A stretch of 64,000 nt of DNA from Isoetes taiwanensis (GCA_021234155.1 JAJEKV010000002.1:3988586-4052585); one strand, 5' to 3'. Counted from the first letter of the stretch, positions 1 through 11,597 are shown. Program-made: numbers and translations. Notes: generated by a model from the letters alone, not told the origin.

Positions 1-1946
1 TTGGACATGAGGATACAAAGATCATAAAACTCAGTGCCTGTATAGATCTAGATGCTGGGTTGGAAGTATTGCTTTGAAGAAGAGTATTGCTCTAGGATGC
101 TTGTTAAGTTTTTTAGGCTGAAGGCAAAAGATTTTAAAAGGAAACTCATGCTCTCTATGTTTGCACGTTTGCAGATCATGGAGATCCTAAGCAAGTAACA
201 TGTCATTTTGTGCTGGCAGTATTTTTTGGCAAGGCTTATTGGTTTTCGCAGTCTTACATGGAGGGCATCTTGTGGATTGATACTTATGCGGCTCTTCATT
301 CTATTGCACGATTGAGCTCAAGCACTCACATGTAAGTTCTGGATTATTTATGCTTTTGTTCTTTCCAATTCAGAATTTACACACGGGCTGAGACCTATCA
401 TACAATTACGATCCAGTGAAACACAATAAATCTATCTGATATGTAGAATGACTGTCTAGCTTTGTTGAGTCTAAGACCCCTCTTATTCTCGAAAGATAGT
501 TATAAGTAATTTCTTAATGTTTGCAGCAAGAAGATTTCATTTTATAGAGATACTTTGTTGCATATTCCTAGAGTTTTTCTTAGTGTTCTTATCAAAAACT
601 TGCCCATGTTTATGAATGACAACAAAAATCAGAGGTACCGAGATTGCAAGCCATTTTTCAACCCAAATAGATGACGAGATCAAGAACCTTTAAATGCTTA
701 TATGAGAAACAAATGGAAGCAAATTGTATGCCTACAAGGGAACTTCTTGAGTAGAAAATCCTCTTTTAGGCTAGAAAAGCGTTTACGGTAATGGTATAAG
801 TCTGATGAATGGTGAGACTTAGTTCAAATGTCCCATTTTTTTACATAATTACAGGGGTCTTTGAAAGGCGTGTGTATGTGTAAGCTGTTTACCTCTTTGA
901 TTCTTTTCTAGCTTCCTTCTTGTGCAAAGGTATTTGGGTCTGTGCTCCTCTGCCCCAAATGGAATACTTTTGTCCATTGTTAGAAACACATGGTATGCAT
1001 TTGTTGGTCATAATTTCATTAACTTTTGAGGTTCTAAAATTTATGTATTGTGTTATGTCCTTTATGAGGGAATTCTTAGATATTTATCTGGCATCGTTAG
1101 AGTGCAGTGATGCATGCAGAGGATGCAAGGAGCAGATATAACCCTAAACCACCCTAATGCATGAAGCTTTTCAAAATCTTTTGCTTCTTCAAGGGATCTA
1201 TGCAAGCCCATCTGCATTTGGACATAGGCAAACCCGGCCATCTCTTATCAACAACTTTCATTTTGAACGATCTGCGTTAGCAATGTGAGGATGTTTGCTA
1301 TCACAATAGCTTCTGGAAGAGGTTCCATATTTGTTCTGCCACAATGTAAGCTTCTTCTATTTTCACCTTTAAAATCATATGTCCTTTTTTTGTTCCTTTC
1401 CTTTTGCATTGTAGGAGATTTATCGTTTATAGAGTTTGCAAAGGTTATTATTTTACTATTGCAAGAGCTGTTGAAATGGAAACAATCATTTTGGATCTCT
1501 AATAATTCAAACATAAGAATTTTAATCTTGATTGTTGGTGATGATTTTGTATGTCCTTGCTTACGTTGGGCTTTCTTTTAGGAAACAACATAAATGACTG
1601 CCCAAATTGAACACGCAGGTCTTTTTTTGTGCAAACTAATGGGTCCTTTCTTCATCTCTTGGAGCTTTGGATATTTCTTCGTATGTATTCTTTCTTGCAT
1701 CATTTGCAACCATTAGGGTTTCATCGTCATTGTCCTTTATCATTGCTTTTGTCTATAGATTCACTTGCCAGTTCTGAATTGTGGGAATGCTATGCAACTC
1801 TACAATGGGGTTTGCCACATACTGCTAATTCTTTGCTCTTGCTTTCTTTTTCCCATTCCAGAGCCTCCCCCAATTGAATTTCACTCTGCCATAGTTTTCT
1901 TCTGCTTCTATTGCTGCCAGAATCCTTGAGTCGCTAGAGCTTTTCC
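1..1946. other. No gene recognised
   Basis: AT-rich sequence. Only short open frames occur on both strands, with no recognisable domain, no consistent splice-bounded coding segment and no terminal repeats that I can see. It could be upstream sequence of the GDSL copy that follows. Confidence 0.5.
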
Positions 1947-2802
1947 ATGGCTTCTTCTATTTTCATCGCTCTCTTAATCAAAACATGCTGTTATGTAGCA
2001 TCTTCCACAACTCCAGCATTGTATATCTTTGGGGATTCTCTTGTAGATGTTGGAAAGAATAACAACCTGAATACCACAACAAAGGCCAACCATTTAAATT
2101 ATATAGCAGATTTTGATGCTCACATTGCCACTGGAAGATTTTTCGATGGCAAATTAGTCTGCGACTACAGAGACAAGACATTTACAAGCTTTGTCTAAAA
2201 ATTTGATCTGGAATTTGCATGTTATTCGATTTGGAAACATGTTTTTATGTTTGCAGCCAATCTGCTGGATTTAGAATTTGCACCTCCATATCTACAAGCA
2301 TCAACAATAGTACAACATGGTGTTAATTTCGTATCTGCAGGTTTAGAGATTCAGGAAGAGACTGGATTTGTAGGTGCATTTTTCCATTTCATTTCTTCGT
2401 CCTTCTTTTTTGTTTCCTTACTCTGTTCTAAGTCATATGCATGTCTGTATGTATTCCTCACTTTTTACTTCCCGGTAGGTTTTAAGCATGGGGATGTTTC
2501 CCAATTTTTACTTCCTATAGTAGGTTTTAAGCATGGATTTTTATTGCAGAGGCATCATCTCTCATTTACAGATTAGGTTTCAGTGTTCTAGGAATACAAA
2601 TAAAAGAAGGATGCAGACTGGTATTACTGCAAGCTCAAGCATAATATCTAGACCAATCTTTTACATAACGAAAGGGAATAATGACGTGAATAATTATCTG
2701 CATCAGCATCTAGGCGTTTCAACATTACCCAACGCATTTCAAAATCAGTTGATCGATTCTTTCCAGGAACAAACATTGTGCCATAGTTCTCTTCTTATAT
2801 AG
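1947..2802 (+). pseudogene. GDSL esterase/lipase, truncated copy
   Basis: Plant GDSL esterases/lipases are secreted SGNH-fold hydrolases of about 350 residues acting on ester substrates. Three coding pieces are seen. Piece 1 (from the ATG at 1947) has a short hydrophobic start and block I, 'LYIFGDSLVDVGKNN', with the nucleophilic Ser. Piece 2 (about 2247-2375) has 'FAPPYLQAS' and 'GVNFVSAG', ending at a GT donor near 2372. Piece 3 (about 2550-2802) begins after an AG acceptor following a T-rich tract and has block III, 'YITKGNNDVNNYL'. Piece 1 runs into a stop where the next block should follow. The C-terminal half, including block V with the catalytic Asp and His, is absent: coding similarity stops at a perfect hairpin at 2786-2810. 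About 150 of 350 residues remain, so it cannot be an active lipase. A C-terminal exon moved elsewhere is possible but nothing downstream matches. Confidence 0.8.
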
Positions 2803-2810
2803 AAGAGAAC
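2786..2810. repeat. Perfect hairpin at GDSL break
   Basis: GTTCTCTTCT, then 5 nt (TATAT), then AGAAGAGAAC: a perfect 10-bp stem. It sits exactly where the GDSL coding similarity stops. Shorter stems follow at about 2829-2870 (GACGCC..GGCGTC and ACGCC..GGGCGT). Confidence 0.8.
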
Positions 2811-3120
2811 CATCATTCTAGAGAAAGGGACGCCTGTTTTGGCGTCACGCCATTATGGGCGTCAGATATATCTATGGCCTGAGCTTTCTATGGCGCAAGC
2901 TTTCTTCATCTATTCAATCCAACGGCTAAAAATGCGCACAGATTATCCTTATTTTGCCATTAGTATTATATATAGATGAAGCGAAAACTTGAACTTTCGA
3001 ACATAATTATTTTTCTATCTTCAACTCCCGTGCCTTCAAAACCTTTGCTTCGAAATCGGCTTTGAATTTTGCTTCGAAATCAGTTTCGAACCTCTTGCGC
3101 CTTCGAATTAGATCTTGGTA
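2811..3120. other. Non-coding, possible promoter-like stretch
   Basis: No ORF of note. TATATATAG lies near 2969-2978, followed by a C/T-rich stretch with 'TTCGAAATC' repeats. This could be a promoter or an LTR-like end, but there is no partner copy in the window. Confidence 0.3.
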
Positions 3121-3272
3121 AGAATAGGTTTTAGAATCGTAAGTTTTTGGGAAGAATAGATTTTAGAATCATAAGCTCTTATTAAGAATAGGTTTTAGAA
3201 TCGTAAGTTTTTGGGAAGAATAGATTTTAGAATCATAAGCTCTTGGTAAGAATAGGTTTTAGAATGTTTTCA
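3121..3272. repeat. Tandem repeat, 64-bp unit made of two 32-bp halves
   Basis: The words AGAATAGGTTTTAGAATC (3121, 3185, 3249) and AGAATAGATTTTAGAATC (3153, 3217) alternate. The basic period is 32 bp and the near-perfect higher-order period is 64 bp. Degenerate 'TTTTAGAATAGG' copies continue to about 3345. Confidence 0.9.
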
Positions 3273-3548
3273 GAACAAGTTTTCAAAATCAGCTCCATGT
3301 TTTAGAATAGGTTTTTAGAATGGGATTTTTAGAATAGGTTTTTAGATTCGGCTGTATATTTTAAGAACCTGTTCTTGTTTTAAAACATGTTCTTGATAAA
3401 AAAAAAAACTCGACATTTCCTGTATTCCTATTCTAAAACTATATGTTCTTTGTATTCCCTGCAGTTTAAAACTCGGCATGTTCTCTGCATACTCCGTATT
3501 TTCTCTTCGCATTTCCTATTGCATTCTTTGTATTCTGTTAAGTGCCTA

Positions 3549-3596
3549 TTCTCATTCTCATTCTCATTCTCATTCTCATTCTCATTCTCATTCTCT
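3549..3596. repeat. (CATTCT)n hexamer microsatellite
   Basis: About eight uninterrupted copies of CATTCT, flanked by related TATTC-rich sequence up to about 3660. Confidence 0.95.
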
Positions 3597-3855
3597 GTAT
3601 TCTGTAAGCACCTATTCTATTCTGTATTCTCATTTCCTATTGCCTATTTCTATTTTCTCCTTTTCTTTTTGAAGGATGTCAGATTTTATTAATCACTCTC
3701 AAATAATACATTATACAATACAGAGATATGAATAAAAACCCACTGGATAAACAGATCCAACTAAGCAAAGCCATCTGTCTAAGCATGATAACATAATGGA
3801 AGAAAAACTTCTTTCTTCTTACAATAAAGAGAAGAATAATACACGCATATCTTCA

Positions 3856-5590
3856 TTACAAATAAACTTGACTAAGTCGATCCATAGAATCACTAAGAGC
3901 AAATGCACGTGCCTTCTGGTATCTGAATGCCACTGGATCATGTTGAGGGACATCCCCAATAACAATAGTAGTTGATACTAGAGCTACCAGGTGAATCAGA
4001 GGAATTGAACTATTCTTACAGTGTGCAACCTTCTTTATAAAGACCTTCCTTCTTCTAGAAGTTCCTGTTTGCAAGCAATATCTTGAAGGCGAGAATGTTG
4101 CTCCTCACTAAGACGGCTCAATGACATATTCTAAGAGGTAGATGCGCTAGAAATAAGTGGTAGTGCAAAAACAGCTTGAGGAGAAGACACAAGAGATGGT
4201 AATACTGGTGAAGTAACTAGTGCAGAAGGTGACACATCAGAAGATGACACAACAAAATATGCAGCTGAAGAGGATGGTATCTGACAGAGTGTAGAAGTAA
4301 TTGGGGAGGCAGATACATGAGTCTGCCTAGATCTATAAGTAGCAAAAGTTTCAACACTAGTCTATTAAGCAAATGTAGTTTGTATTTGAAGAAAAGAGGA
4401 CCGCTCTTAACCACAACTGATTCGAGGACCATTAACAATAGAATGGGCAAAATGCATACCCAATCCATTTGCAGTAGCAGTCATAAAATCAGGAATTTTT
4501 AATTCAAGTGAAAAATCTTCCAACGCAAACCAACAAGACATGCACAATGCATCTGACTTACTTGACAAAAATCCAGGAGAATAAACCTGGTACAGAAGAT
4601 AATGTCCCCAAAGAGGATCAAAGCCACGTTCTACAAGCTTGTCAACTGCGACTGATGAGTCGAACATGACTAGAAAAAAATTAGTGTCTTTATCCAACAC
4701 CTTCAAAGATGCATAATTAGGAAGATCCAATCTCTGAAGATGATGCTTTAGCCAAAATCTAATTCTCTTGAGATCAAGAAATTGCCCAGTAAAATGGCAC
4801 ACAAATGCATGGGACACAAGATTTTGAACACATTGCAAATGCACAGCGTGATCAAGAAACTAGTAGGCCAGCCTGTATAAAAGCATTTGAACATTCATGT
4901 TCCTGATAGAAAACACCCTCAGAAGGCAATTGAACATCCATACGATCAGTTTGCATTAAGATATAAGCTTAATTCTTTCTTATTGTTCTGCAACATGATA
5001 TTCAATGTAGCAGAGACATGAGCAGATTGCCCATCAGATGTCATATCACGTTTGATCCAATCACTGAATCCTGTAGAGGATGCCCTAGCCAGTGTATCAG
5101 AAGATCTTCAAGGAGCAGAAGAGGCAGGTAGAGATGGAAAAGAGATAGAGGTAATGCTAGGAGTAGATATGGTGGCTTCTACTTGAGAAGTAGGCAGAGG
5201 GACAAATTTGAAAAGAGGAGGGAAGTGCTACATGTCCACGCTCATACTAACAGGAGTAGAGTCAAAAGCAAGAGAATTAAGGCAAGAATTATTTGGTAAA
5301 TTAAGAAGCGACAGATAGTAGTAGTATTTTTTTAACGTCACGCCACTAGGCAGCATCCAACTGGACATATGACCACACACCACACTACATTGCTTGTTGG
5401 TTGGGCCCTGCCCCCAACCACTTTACATTGCGTCTGTGGGTTTTGACACCCAACAGTTCAGAGTGCGATTCTGGACGGTCTCGAACTCGAGACCTATAGT
5501 TGCTAGACCTAGTGTGTTACCACTAGACTAAACGCCAGAAGAGGCACAAAATAAGAGGTTGAGGCTTTGGAGGCACCCATGACCCAGGAT
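3856..5590 (-). pseudogene. DUF4283-type ORF, decayed, probably retroelement-derived
   Basis: Read on the minus strand from an ATG near 5582. Coding-like sequence continues with stops and frame changes to 3856. The best block is the open frame 4844-4407, which has the DUF4283 pattern: 'VCHFTGQFLDLKRIRFWL' at the start, a central 'FFLVMFDS..AVDKLVERG', then 'YSPGF', then 'CWFALEDFSLELKIPDF'. DUF4283 proteins are typically the ORF1/gag-like, nucleic-acid-binding parts of plant non-LTR elements, often followed by a CCHC knuckle. No knuckle is visible here. The rest is Ser/Pro-rich and low-complexity. A tRNA-derived SINE (5325-5536) splits the N-terminal part. No endonuclease or reverse transcriptase lies beside it, so it could instead be an orphan host copy of the family. 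Confidence 0.6.
5325..5536 (-). mobile_element. tRNA-derived SINE, minus strand
   Basis: On the minus strand the 5' end reads like a tRNA. A box A (TAGTCTAGTGG, about 5520-5530) is followed about 40 nt on by a box B-like GAGTTCGAGACC (about 5478-5489). Unrelated body sequence follows, ending in TTAAAAAAATA at about 5325. Length is about 210 bp. It interrupts the DUF4283 frame. The flanks (GCCTCTTCT before, TCGCTTCTT after, minus strand) may be a decayed target duplication. Confidence 0.7.
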
Positions 5591-5721
5591 GTTTTTTAGC
5601 GGGCTAGTTGGCTACACATTCACATATTTCGTAAAATAGTCGGCCACGCCAGAGTAGGATGCATTCTCACCATGAGAAAAGGGTGGTGGCCAGTTCAAAA
5701 CACCAACTTATTAAATTCACT

Positions 5722-5861
5722 CTATAAGAATGCACAATCCCCGCTCATAACATCTCATTCGAACTTGCAATTCTATGTGGTCTGGAGGATCTGGCGGCCG
5801 TGGCCGAGGCATAGCGAGAATAGGAGAACAGAGCAAACCCACTAATGTCATATTTCATTAA
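5722..5861 (+). other. Possible TATA box and short Gly/Arg-rich ORF
   Basis: TATAAGA at about 5723 is followed about 50 nt on by an ATG (5775) opening a 28-codon ORF that starts MWSGGSGGRGRGIARIGEQS and stops at 5861. The spacing is promoter-like and Gly/Arg-rich starts are common in TE and RNA-binding proteins, but no downstream exon can be joined with confidence. Confidence 0.25.
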
Positions 5862-6264
5862 ACTTTGTTTTAGAAATTTGTATTGGATTTTGTTATTTTC
5901 TTTGATTCATGATTGTTTACTTCTTAATTACTCATCTCACTTTGCTTTGTATAATCGCTCAATCTTAATGTCTGGCATGATGTGGCTTACGAAATTGTTC
6001 AACTATGGAAAAATAAATATGTTGGCAACTGTGTGGAAGTACATGCATTGGCATTATTATTTTCCCTTTCTCTTTCATGCTTGTCTAACAAATATTATTC
6101 TCTTACTATGGCCTCCAAATGCTTATTGTTGCACTACTGTACTTCTGCAGCAAAGAACTTGCTAGTCCTATGATTGGAAAGATTAACAATACTCGTTCTG
6201 GTTAGGTCTTCAATGTATGTATTTTATAAGCACAACTGCTTCTGAAATATTCTTGTTGAGAGGT

Positions 6265-6295
<31 letters not shown>

Positions 6296-6409
6296 GGTGT
6301 GGTGCCAATAATTCCTATCTAGCTTGTTGAGAGGCTTTAAAATAAGATTGTATACCATACGTTATTAATAAAATAAAAATCATCTTGCCCCCCAAAGAAA
6401 TAAAAATAA
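5862..6409. other. AT-rich non-coding with poly-T run
   Basis: No supported gene. A run of about 28 T at 6268-6295 could be a reverse-strand retroposon tail. Frames here lack recognisable domains. Confidence 0.4.
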
Positions 6410-6482
6410 ACAAGGTGCTGCGCACGGAGGGTTGCCCGTCGGTGGCCTGAGGGTGTGTCTGCTTGGTTTTTATTTTGTTGTT
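6410..6482 (+). repeat. Dispersed repeat, inverted partner at 54.6 kb
   Basis: AAGGTGCTGCGCACGGAGGG and the next ~50 nt recur as a reverse complement at 54592-54674. Both copies run from an A/T-rich AACAAG edge, through a GC-rich core, into a TTTTTATTTTGTTGTTTTT edge. The edges are roughly complementary, so each copy may be a short foldback element. Confidence 0.75.
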
Positions 6483-6645
6483 TTTTATTTCAGAAATCAA
6501 GGCACAGGTGCAGAGCAGTGAAGAACACAATGCCATGCTTAATGAGAAGATTCATAAATTACAAGATGAGCTGATCTCAAAATCGTTGGAAACATCTTAT
6601 GTGGAGAAAGAGAAGCTGGAACTCGAGCAACAAATTCAGGGATAG
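6483..6645 (+). pseudogene. Coiled-coil exon fragment, unidentified
   Basis: Directly after a T-rich tract and AG (TTTTTTATTTCAG, ending near 6492) an open frame reads as strongly charged heptad-like sequence ('EEHNAMLNEKIHKLQDEL', 'KEKLELEQQIQG') and ends at a stop at 6645. Composition and Leu spacing indicate coiled coil. The abrupt splice-acceptor-like start and short length suggest one exon of a longer protein, possibly carried by a mobile element. I do not recognise the parent gene. No second exon with matching phase was found on either side. Confidence 0.45.
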
Positions 6646-8160
6646 ACACAAGGCATCTGCTTGACAGATTGTCCAAGAAACCTATTCTACCATCGCATCA
6701 ACTGAAAAGAAAATCCAATATTAAGACTACTAACACTCCCAAGCTGCTTAACATCCTTATTATCCATGATGTTCTCTCCACATTATATAAGCCATGACAA
6801 GTAGCTGACCTGGATACAACCCTTAAGAAATGGACGAAAACTCTTCTGCCTGCTTGCTCCCTGACATCCTCTATGAAATCAAAAACATCATAAAGAACAC
6901 GCATTTACATCTTCGTAAGGTGAATCCTCTAGCCAAATGGTCTTGTATAAAAGTCATCGAAAAATACTGGACAAGCACCACCCACACAGTTCAGTATATG
7001 AATAATTCTGCTGCTTCTAAGAATATAATCATCCCTGGGGTGATCCTACATGGCGAAACCCAGAAATTTTGACGCTAGCTACTATAAAAGAATGTACCTG
7101 CAAAAGCACTATAATCTGCTCTTCGATCTCTGGCGAGCTAAGCTATGGTGGTTTTCCAATTTACACAAGACAGGCCTTATTCTAACGCCCCAACACCGCC
7201 GGAACGGGTTTTTCTTATAAGCTTGAAGAACAGCCTTTCACCCTAGTCCGAAGCTTCGAAACGACGAAGAAAAAGCAGAAAAAACCCATCTTTATCTGGC
7301 TGCAAAACGCCGATTCGGCGATGGATCATCTCCCGGCAGATCGTGAGCTCGACTCTTCGTCGGATTCCTCCCCTCGTAAGCCTTTCTTTCTTGCCTTTCC
7401 TTACTTCTTGTAATCCCAATTTGAGAAGAATGCATGCATTCTCGGCCGCAAAAAGCGTAGTTCCTTTCATGTTCACAACCCATGATAAAACCGCCTATTC
7501 TCGCTTTTAAGGGAGCTCGGCTTCTAATGTACTTAAGAGACTCTATGATCGAGAAGGGAAAGAAAATATTCAGCAGATTAAGCAAAGAAAAGGTCTCTCA
7601 TGATGAGCCCTCGCTGTTTGTGCAATAGACCAAGGTATGATCTCATGCGCCTTGAATCTTTGTGAAATTTAGGTCCGGACTATTATTAAATCGGACAATT
7701 TTGAGCACAATCCCGTTATAACAGCAAAGGAACAAGGACTCAAACAGCAATTTCAAGCCGATTCACAAGCCAAACATAGTTAATCCCCTTTTGAGACTTC
7801 GCACAAATTATTGTCTCAAGCAAGCGGAGAAGGGCTGGGCGCAATGAGCTTGGGACCAAATTAATGGACGCATTTTAACCGGAAGCTCTGCGGAGAAGCC
7901 ATACCCAGATCCACAAAGCTAGCAAAGACTTCCGAAAGAATCCCTATTTCGCAGAGCTAGAAGGCGGCAAATTTACACCCTGGACCAAAATACTGGTGAA
8001 ATCCGAAACCCCAGGCCATCTCAGAATGAGCTATACCGCTCTTGCAATTTGTGCTGCCATATTCATCAAATCCGGCGGCGGTCTTTCGGTTATCCGATCT
8101 CCACACCAAGGCTCCCAAGAACACCGGGCGACCGCCGGTTTACCTCCAACATCGTTTTTT
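6646..8160. other. No confirmed gene; possible exons
   Basis: An ATG at 7321 opens MDHLPADRELDSSSDSSP and reaches a GTAAGC donor at about 7376, which looks like a first exon. An open stretch at about 7920-8160 reads 'FAELEGGKFTPWTKILVKSE', also exon-like. Neither matches a family I know and they cannot be joined in phase with confidence. The ORF at 6830-7072 is likewise unassigned. Confidence 0.25.
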
Positions 8161-8172
8161 AGCGGTCACCAA

Positions 8173-8256
8173 AGATATCCTAGAGATATTCTAGGATATA
8201 CCTAGGATATGCCAAAAGCCCACATAAACAAGGGTTTGCCCCCTTAGGGGCAACCC
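8173..8256. repeat. Clustered hairpins
   Basis: ATATCCTAG (8174) pairs with CTAGGATAT (about 8191), and a second CCTAGGATAT follows at 8201-8210. Next, GGGTTTGCCCC..CTTA..GGGGCAACCC (about 8230-8254) forms a GC-rich stem with one bulge. The second resembles the terminal sequence of the hAT MITE at 30010 (CAGGGTTGCCC), but there is no partner end or duplication here. Confidence 0.6.
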
Positions 8257-8989
8257 AAAAAAATCTTGTTGGCATGAATAGTTTGAATATGTGACGTAAT
8301 TCCTATGTAAAAGGAATAACCTTTGCTTGACTTAAACTTATTGTTCGTGATAGAATCTAGAATTATCCCATATTCACATGTTGTTTGCATTATTTAAATT
8401 ACACTTGTTTGTTTATCCTATGTACCTACCTATGATTACAATCTAATTGTAATGGGGCATGCTCTTTCTCTTTGTCCATTATGTTAACGCACATGTTTAA
8501 TCATAATCTATCAAATATACTAGTCCACTATAAGTGTCCTGCCTCATCAATCCCATTAGAATAAAATTCTGTCCCCCAATGTATATAGAGATTTAAGACA
8601 CAATTATCAAGATTTGGGAATTTGTCGTGTATTGTTTTTGAAAATATCTAGGAGAGAAGAAGAAAACAATTCTAACTATGCATTATACAATGCAAAGAAA
8701 CATAAGATAGGAGTTCTATTTTCTCAAACACGTGCATTTTTATATGTTGCATCATGTAATATGGAAAGTTATGTGAGATACATCTTTGGAATGCCATACC
8801 GCGACTGAATTCTCCAAGTTACTCTATAGAAAATATACTTATTTAAACTATTCCAATCAACTAGAAGAAATAAGTTTTCTGTTAAGATATTCATATGAGT
8901 TTTGTTTTATCTAACCCTGAGTTTCTGTATGGAAGAAGAAGACACAGAGATGATCATGATCTAGCTGAGCTCATGTAAATGCATCAATT
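8257..8989. other. AT-rich, no gene seen
   Basis: Short frames only, with no domain, splice-bounded exon or repeat that I can support. Confidence 0.45.
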
Positions 8990-9314
8990 TTATATTTGTC
9001 TGCTTAAAAAATTTGAGAGCTTCTTTACTATCGCCATGCTGGATGTAGGCTGTAGTGATTGCAGTCCATGTGAAAACATTCTTTAGCAACATCCTATCAA
9101 ACATTTGTCAGGCATTGCTAGTGCTCTTGCATTTTGCATACATACCAATAAGTGTAGTTAAGACAAAGATGTTTGGCTCTATCTCTTGTCTAATGATACA
9201 TGCATGTGAATGCTTTTCTCCTGGTAAGATTTTTATCTTGCAAATCTCCAACAAATTGTGTTCTTTCTCGACATTCTTCCTCCAGCCTCCATACTCCCAA
9301 ATGCGAAACTTCAC
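8990..9314 (-). pseudogene. PPR protein fragment, frameshifted
   Basis: PPR proteins bind organellar RNA through tandem ~35-residue helical repeats. On the minus strand the frame 9314-9108 carries a repeat end, 'GEKHSHACIIRQEIEPNIFV' and 'LIGMYAKCKST'. After a stop at 9108 and a change of frame the next repeat continues as 'QMFDRMLLKNVFTWTAITTA' and 'IQHGDSKEALKFF' down to about 8995. The consensus order (GK.. H..I....EPN.FV...L..MYAKC, then FD.M..KNV..WTA) supports a PLS-class PPR gene. Only about 1.5 repeats remain, with no start codon or C-terminal E/DYW domain, so it is a relic. It is not obviously part of the PPR gene at 37.6/51.9 kb. Confidence 0.75.
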
Positions 9315-9985
9315 ACATCAATTTATGAACACTAAATATCAATATGACAAGAACACATCCAATTGCAACAGCAGGTCAGCATTGGTAAATTCTAAACTTC
9401 TAACTTTTGGCAGGGTCATTATATGTAGGAAAATATATAGCAAACGAAGGAACTGTCATTAGCTTAGCTTTTGGTCGATCAGAAAGCTCGAGCAAGACAC
9501 ATATTAATGACCCTACTTCTAGTAACATAAAGTTGAACTCCATTGCAAAATTCAAGCAATATTGAAACATAGTAGAAAAAGATGAATGTTATTACTTGCT
9601 GAGCCATTTCATTCTAGTTTGAAACATAGTAGAAAAAGCTGAATCGTCTATTTCGCTTTGCCATATTTCGTTTCAAAGCGTCACACAATTAAGTAATGCA
9701 CTCATGTCTTTTAAAATTCATGAACACATTTCCAAGCACTTAAATCTTTTACCTTCACTTTCAAATCCATGCATTATCGTGCAACCTTTAATCCATGCAA
9801 CATTCAGTCTGCATGAAAAGGGAAGAAGATGTACAAATTCGAAAACAATATGTAGCATAATAACAGGGGGTTCCAGGGGGATTTAATATGGATGTAAAAA
9901 TGACAATACCTGAAACTATAGACCGTATCTCTAAAACAATTAAATGGATTGTTATAAAAAAAAAAACATAGATTTAAAATAAGAA
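9315..9985. other. No gene seen
   Basis: Mixed AT-rich sequence. A word 'GAAACATAGTAGAAAAAG' occurs twice (about 9562 and 9620). No coding or RNA gene is supported. Confidence 0.45.
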
Positions 9986-9989
9986 ATAA

Positions 9990-10140
9990 TCGCGTTAGCT
10001 CACTCGTTCCATTAGTCAAAGTAGTTTTATTAGGACTTTGAGTTATTTTAGTAGAGGTTCGAGCCCTCGTATTTAAACCCTAGGTGAAGGCGTATAGAGG
10101 CTTGATATTGCATTAAAACCTTAGACGAATGTGTATCAAA
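9990..10140 (+). mobile_element. tRNA-related SINE-like sequence
   Basis: GCGTTAGCTCACTCG has a box A-like TAGCTCACTCG at 9996-10006. A perfect box B, GGTTCGAGCCC, follows at 10056-10066. The roughly 60-nt spacing is longer than in an ordinary tRNA and there is no closing acceptor stem, so a degenerate tRNA-derived SINE is more likely than a tRNA gene. No target duplication was found. Confidence 0.5.
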
Positions 10141-10353
10141 ATCATAGGCGCCCCCAATCATAAAATGACCATAAGCGAAACGAGAGGTGCGCAGAGGCTC
10201 CAAAATATGGTCTGGGGCATAGGATCGACAGATCCGATGACTGTGGTAGTCAAGGGTGCACCTCGTTTAGAAAATGGGAATGGCGATTTCCTTATACCTG
10301 TGGCAGCCACAATGGATCCGCTCGACTGATTCCATGCAATCTCTTACTTTGTA

Positions 10354-10378
10354 GGAATAGAATAGAATAGAATAGAAA
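10354..10378. repeat. (ATAGA)n microsatellite
   Basis: Four to five copies of AATAG. This is the reverse complement of the (TATTC)n tails on the LINE copies in this window, but no LINE sequence lies beside it. Confidence 0.85.
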
Positions 10379-11597
10379 CTACAACTAAAACTACTGCTTC
10401 ATAGGGTCTCTAAATGTCCATTCAACATATTTTAAACACATTGCAACTTCTCTACAAATCTCCATCATATATTCTAGATATTCTGCACATATTTTTGTTT
10501 TTTCACTTCCATCCAACGCTCTTTCGGCAACCCAAAGGACGAAATTTGAGCTTGGCAGTTGCAAAAACGGAAAACAAGGCCCCCCAAAAAAGGGGGAGGG
10601 ACATGATAGAAAACAGGCAATTTCACCATTTTTTATCAACAATTCCGGCCAAAAAATGATCGTTTTTAATATCAAGTTTTGTTTAACAGTAATGATTTCA
10701 TGAACCTAAAAACCTAAATACCTTAAAACTGCGAGTGGTCGCGGATGAAAAGTAATGGTTGCAAATGTACTTTGAGCTCTCAGATATTCCCGATTTAGGA
10801 AGTTTCAAAAGTTATAGCTTGGAAAGGTAAGATTTTTATTCCGTAGTTTGTCTTGTCTTCGCGTCTGCTGTAATTCAATCAATCAACTTGCCGAGTTCCT
10901 ATCCTTTTAAAAATTCTAATTTGACCTTTGAAAGAGTCAATTTAACTCATGATTTATTGCCACAAAGAATCTGTTTTAGATATTTCAATTCTCTCATATT
11001 TCAATTTGCCCATAGCATATGCATCAGTTCAAATCATGTATCACAATTTATAAGGCTTCATTGCCAACATAAAGGATAGCCATAAAAGAGATAGAACAAC
11101 ATCTACTGTCTCTGCACACGAACATCGTCATTACGACTGCAGAGGTTCCCAAGCAGGGTTACATCATCTTTCTTTCTTTCGGATGATCATGTTCAAGTGA
11201 AACAAAATGACGGATCAAACACACATATGTAGCATAATGACAGGGGTTTTTTTTTGTGTTTTTGTACGCTTTTCATAAAGGTTTTCCTAAGATTTCATGG
11301 CGTATTCGAATGGATGTACTAATGCGTACATCTAGAGTGCACCATTTCTTAGTCGTTGATTTAGCTTTTTTTTTTCAATGGTCCAACATCCAAGGGCTCA
11401 CAACAAAAGCCCTCTTTTTATTTTAGGGGCTGAACATGCAAGCCTCGTGGATAGCATTTTAGGGCATTCTTGCAAAAAATTAATGTTCTTGTGATTAGAG
11501 TGGAAACAGATTTGGAGTGAAAGCGTTAGTGCTTTAGTGCAGAGGATGATGCAGCCGGATGCTTGCTTCAGTAGTTTGTGCCATACTATTCAAAGTT
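10379..11597. other. No gene seen
   Basis: AT-rich sequence with short overlapping frames on both strands. The 3' edge supplies one copy of the AAGTT target duplication (11593-11597) of the copia element. Confidence 0.4.

Noticed and set aside
9990-10070. tRNA gene
   Set aside because: Box A and box B are present but spaced about 60 nt apart, and no acceptor, anticodon or T stems close. Better read as a SINE relic.
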